A stretch of DNA of 64,000 nucleotides from Natrononativus amylolyticus (lineage in GTDB: Archaea; Halobacteriota; Halobacteria; Halobacteriales; Natrialbaceae), in assembly GCF_024362525.1 (NCBI RefSeq), contig NZ_CP101458.1, positions 620,001 to 684,000 of the forward strand. The letters run 5' to 3'. Positions 62,394 to 64,000 of this stretch are shown one piece after another; position 1 is the first letter of the stretch, and each line of letters opens with the position of its first letter. The notes beneath the pieces are model-generated. The model was given only the letters and a program-made list of their open reading frames with translations, was not told the DNA's origin and searched no databases. Made by a program: the position numbers and the translations under genes.

Positions 62394-62798
62394 ATGACAG
62401 ATAATACTATACACGATTCGGAGTCCGACGTCGAAACCGACGGCGGCGTACAGACCGAGGCCTACCTCGAGGAGGAGATCAACATCTTCAGACCCGCGAC
62501 GCCGTTCATGCGGGATCACCTGCGGGTGATCTGGCTCGCCTTTTTCGCCTGGATTCTCGTCGTCTTCGGCCCGGTCACGCTGGCGCTGGCCAACCCAAGC
62601 CTCGTGACGGAGACGACGGTTCTCGGGGGCTACCCGCTACACTTCTTCCTGACCGCGATCATCACGCCGCTTGGCGCGCTGTTGCTGTCGGTCGGCTACG
62701 CGATACAGCGCGACCGCCTGGACGACAGGTACGGCATCGCTCACGACGAGGCGGCCGAGTCCGAGAGCACCGTCGCCGCGGACGGGGGTGACCGATGA
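62394..62798 (+). CDS. DUF4212 small subunit of a sodium:solute symporter
   Basis: A 134-residue protein with two transmembrane helices (about residues 45-68 and 82-105) and a charged N-terminus. DUF4212 proteins are always coupled to a sodium/solute symporter of the VC_2705 type. The segment FMRDHLRVIWLAFFAWILVV is typical. The stop overlaps the symporter ATG as ATGA, so the two are probably one transporter. Confidence 0.85.
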   Translation: MTDNTIHDSESDVETDGGVQTEAYLEEEINIFRPATPFMRDHLRVIWLAFFAWILVVFGPVTLALANPSLVTETTVLGGYPLHFFLTAIITPLGALLLSVGYAIQRDRLDDRYGIAHDEAAESESTVAADGGDR

Positions 62799-64000
62799 TC
62801 GAAGCGGTCGACCCGGTCGTTCTCCAGGAGACCGCACTCGACGTCGGGGAGTTCAAGCTGGTACCGGCGCTCACCGTCGCGGTGATGCTGGCGCTGTTCC
62901 TCGGCGTCGGCTACTTCTTCCGGGTCGCAGCGGTCGACGAACTGTGGGTCGCCGGTCGCTCGATCGGCTCGATCGAGAACGGAATGGCGATCGGCGCAAA
63001 CTGGATGAGCGCGGCGTCGTACCTCGGCGTCGCGGCCCTTGTCGCCACCGCCGGCTACTTCGGACTGGCGTACGTCGTCGGCTGGACGACGGGCTACTTT
63101 ATCCTGCTCATCTTCATGGCCGCGCAGTTCCGCCGGTTCGGGAAGTACACGGCGCCGGACTTCGTAGGCGACCGGTTCTACTCCGACTGGGCGCGCGGTA
63201 TCGCCGCGTTCACCACCCTCGCCATCGCCTTCACCTACGCGATCGGCCAGGCCAGCGGGATGGGACTGATGGCCCAGTACATCTTCGGCATCTCCTACGA
63301 GATGGGCGTCATCCTGCTGATGGGCGTCACCATCGGCTACGTCGCTCTCTCGGGGATGCTCGGAACGACGAAGAACATGGCCATCCAGTACGTCATCCTG
63401 ATCGTCGCGTTCACGCTCGGACTGTACGCGACGGGCTGGGCCGAGGGGTGGTCGACCGCGCTGCCATACCTCGAGGCCGGGCCGGAGTTCGCGGAAGCCG
63501 CGAGCCTCGAGGCCCAGTTCATCGAACCGTTCGAGTACGCGGGCTACTACGGCTGGATCGCGCTGGCGTTCAGCCTGATCGTCGGGACCTGCGGGCTACC
63601 CCACGTCCTCGTGCGCTTTTACACGGTCGACAACGAGCGGACCGCCCGCTGGTCGACCGTCTGGGGGCTGTTCTTCATCTGCCTGCTGTACTGGGGGACA
63701 GCCATCTACGCCGTCTGGGGCGGGCTGCTGTACGCCGATGGCCCCGGCGACGGCACGTTCACCGATATGGCCGGCGTGGAGGCCGACGCCCTCGTCGTCC
63801 TGACGACCCAGCTCGCGGGGCTCCCCGAGTGGCTCGTCGGACTCGTCGCCGCGGGCGCCGTTGCGGCGGCGCTCGCGACGACCGCGGGGCTGTTCATCTC
63901 CGCCTCGTCTGCGGCAGCTCACGACATCTACACCAACCTGTACAAGGAGGATGCGACCCAGCGCGAGCAGCTGATCGTCGGCCGCGGAACGATCCTGGGA
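62795..64000 (+). CDS. Sodium:solute symporter (acetate/VC_2705 type), cut by window end
   Basis: The first 402 residues of a sodium:solute symporter; the gene runs past base 64000. At least nine helices are visible. GRSIGSIENGMAIGANWMSAASYLG is the family start (shortened; the sodium site lies in ANWMSAASYLG), GTCGLPHVLVRFYTVDN is the conserved loop near helix 6, and AAGAVAAALATTAGLFISASSAAAHD contains the second sodium-site serines. Its coupling to DUF4212 and acs points to acetate, or a similar short monocarboxylate, as substrate. Confidence 0.9.
   Translation, partial: MIEAVDPVVLQETALDVGEFKLVPALTVAVMLALFLGVGYFFRVAAVDELWVAGRSIGSIENGMAIGANWMSAASYLGVAALVATAGYFGLAYVVGWTTGYFILLIFMAAQFRRFGKYTAPDFVGDRFYSDWARGIAAFTTLAIAFTYAIGQASGMGLMAQYIFGISYEMGVILLMGVTIGYVALSGMLGTTKNMAIQYVILIVAFTLGLYATGWAEGWSTALPYLEAGPEFAEAASLEAQFIEPFEYAGYYGWIALAFSLIVGTCGLPHVLVRFYTVDNERTARWSTVWGLFFICLLYWGTAIYAVWGGLLYADGPGDGTFTDMAGVEADALVVLTTQLAGLPEWLVGLVAAGAVAAALATTAGLFISASSAAAHDIYTNLYKEDATQREQLIVGRGTILG

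Noticed and set aside
1-64000. Abundant CTCGAG hexamers throughout
   Set aside because: They arise from frequent Leu-Glu and Ser-Arg codon pairs with GC-rich codon preference, within genes as well as their antisense frames, and do not form an ordered repeat.

Overview
The window is a GC-rich stretch of chromosome from a halophilic archaeon (class Halobacteria; the gene set fits Natrialbales, but I cannot fix the genus). The proteins are strongly acidic, and many starts are leaderless, with a TATA-like element about 25-32 bp upstream and no Shine-Dalgarno. Markers include archaeal ribosomal proteins S15, S17e and S3Ae, KEOPS subunit Pcc1, an archaeal ATP-dependent DNA ligase, archaetidyl-lipid synthases, CofD of the F420 pathway, and an 11-gene Nuo-like complex without the NADH module. 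I see no CRISPR array, rRNA operon, transposase or phage module. Most of the window is core or near-core chromosome.

Layout. 1-3.3 kb: C-terminal part of an archaeal thiolase, an HMG-CoA-synthase-like protein fused to a DUF35 zinc-ribbon/OB domain, and an ornithine cyclodeaminase family gene. 3.3-7.5 kb: small genes including a DUF3054 membrane protein, a zinc-knuckle/J-domain protein, a solo TIR-domain protein, triosephosphate isomerase and an MBF1-type regulator. 7.5-11.9 kb (minus strand): a hisC - NMP kinase - CDP-alcohol phosphatidyltransferase operon and DNA ligase. 12.2-20 kb: a GCS2-like ligase, then cofD, a Dus-like protein, a CitG-like protein and DUF447. This last set is split by an insertion carrying a serine acetyltransferase, an EamA transporter and a CARF-like/winged-helix regulator with matching inverted repeats at two promoters.

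20-28 kb: CPA antiporter, S17e, asd, a DMFase-like protein, tRNA-Ala(GGC), then rps15 - RecJ-like - pcc1 - rps3ae behind a structured leader. 28-42 kb: lipid synthase PssA, a HEAT protein, a secreted phospholipase-D-like protein, an S1/OB-DHH nuclease, a JAMM protease, FAD synthase RibL, an MFS transporter, an aminotransferase with ribH, and purK - histidine kinase - purE. 42.6-53 kb: the nuoA-N operon (A, B, CD, H, I, J1, J2, K, L, M, N). 53-64 kb: a TrkA-N/DHH protein, a CBS-ParB-fold protein, an ABC transporter pair, an SDR/GerW pair, methylmalonyl-CoA mutase large subunit, acetyl-CoA synthetase and a DUF4212/sodium-solute symporter pair cut by the window end.

Most interesting: (i) the HMGS-DUF35 fusion that has lost the catalytic Cys and His; (ii) the CARF-like regulator with its paired operators; (iii) the conserved cofD/Dus-like/CitG-like/DUF447 set, in which the Dus-like member lacks the dihydrouridine-synthase cysteine; (iv) the RecJ-like protein beside rps15 that lacks its metal-binding motifs; (v) the solo TIR protein with a zinc ribbon; (vi) the CBS-ParB-fold protein with a DGHHR motif.
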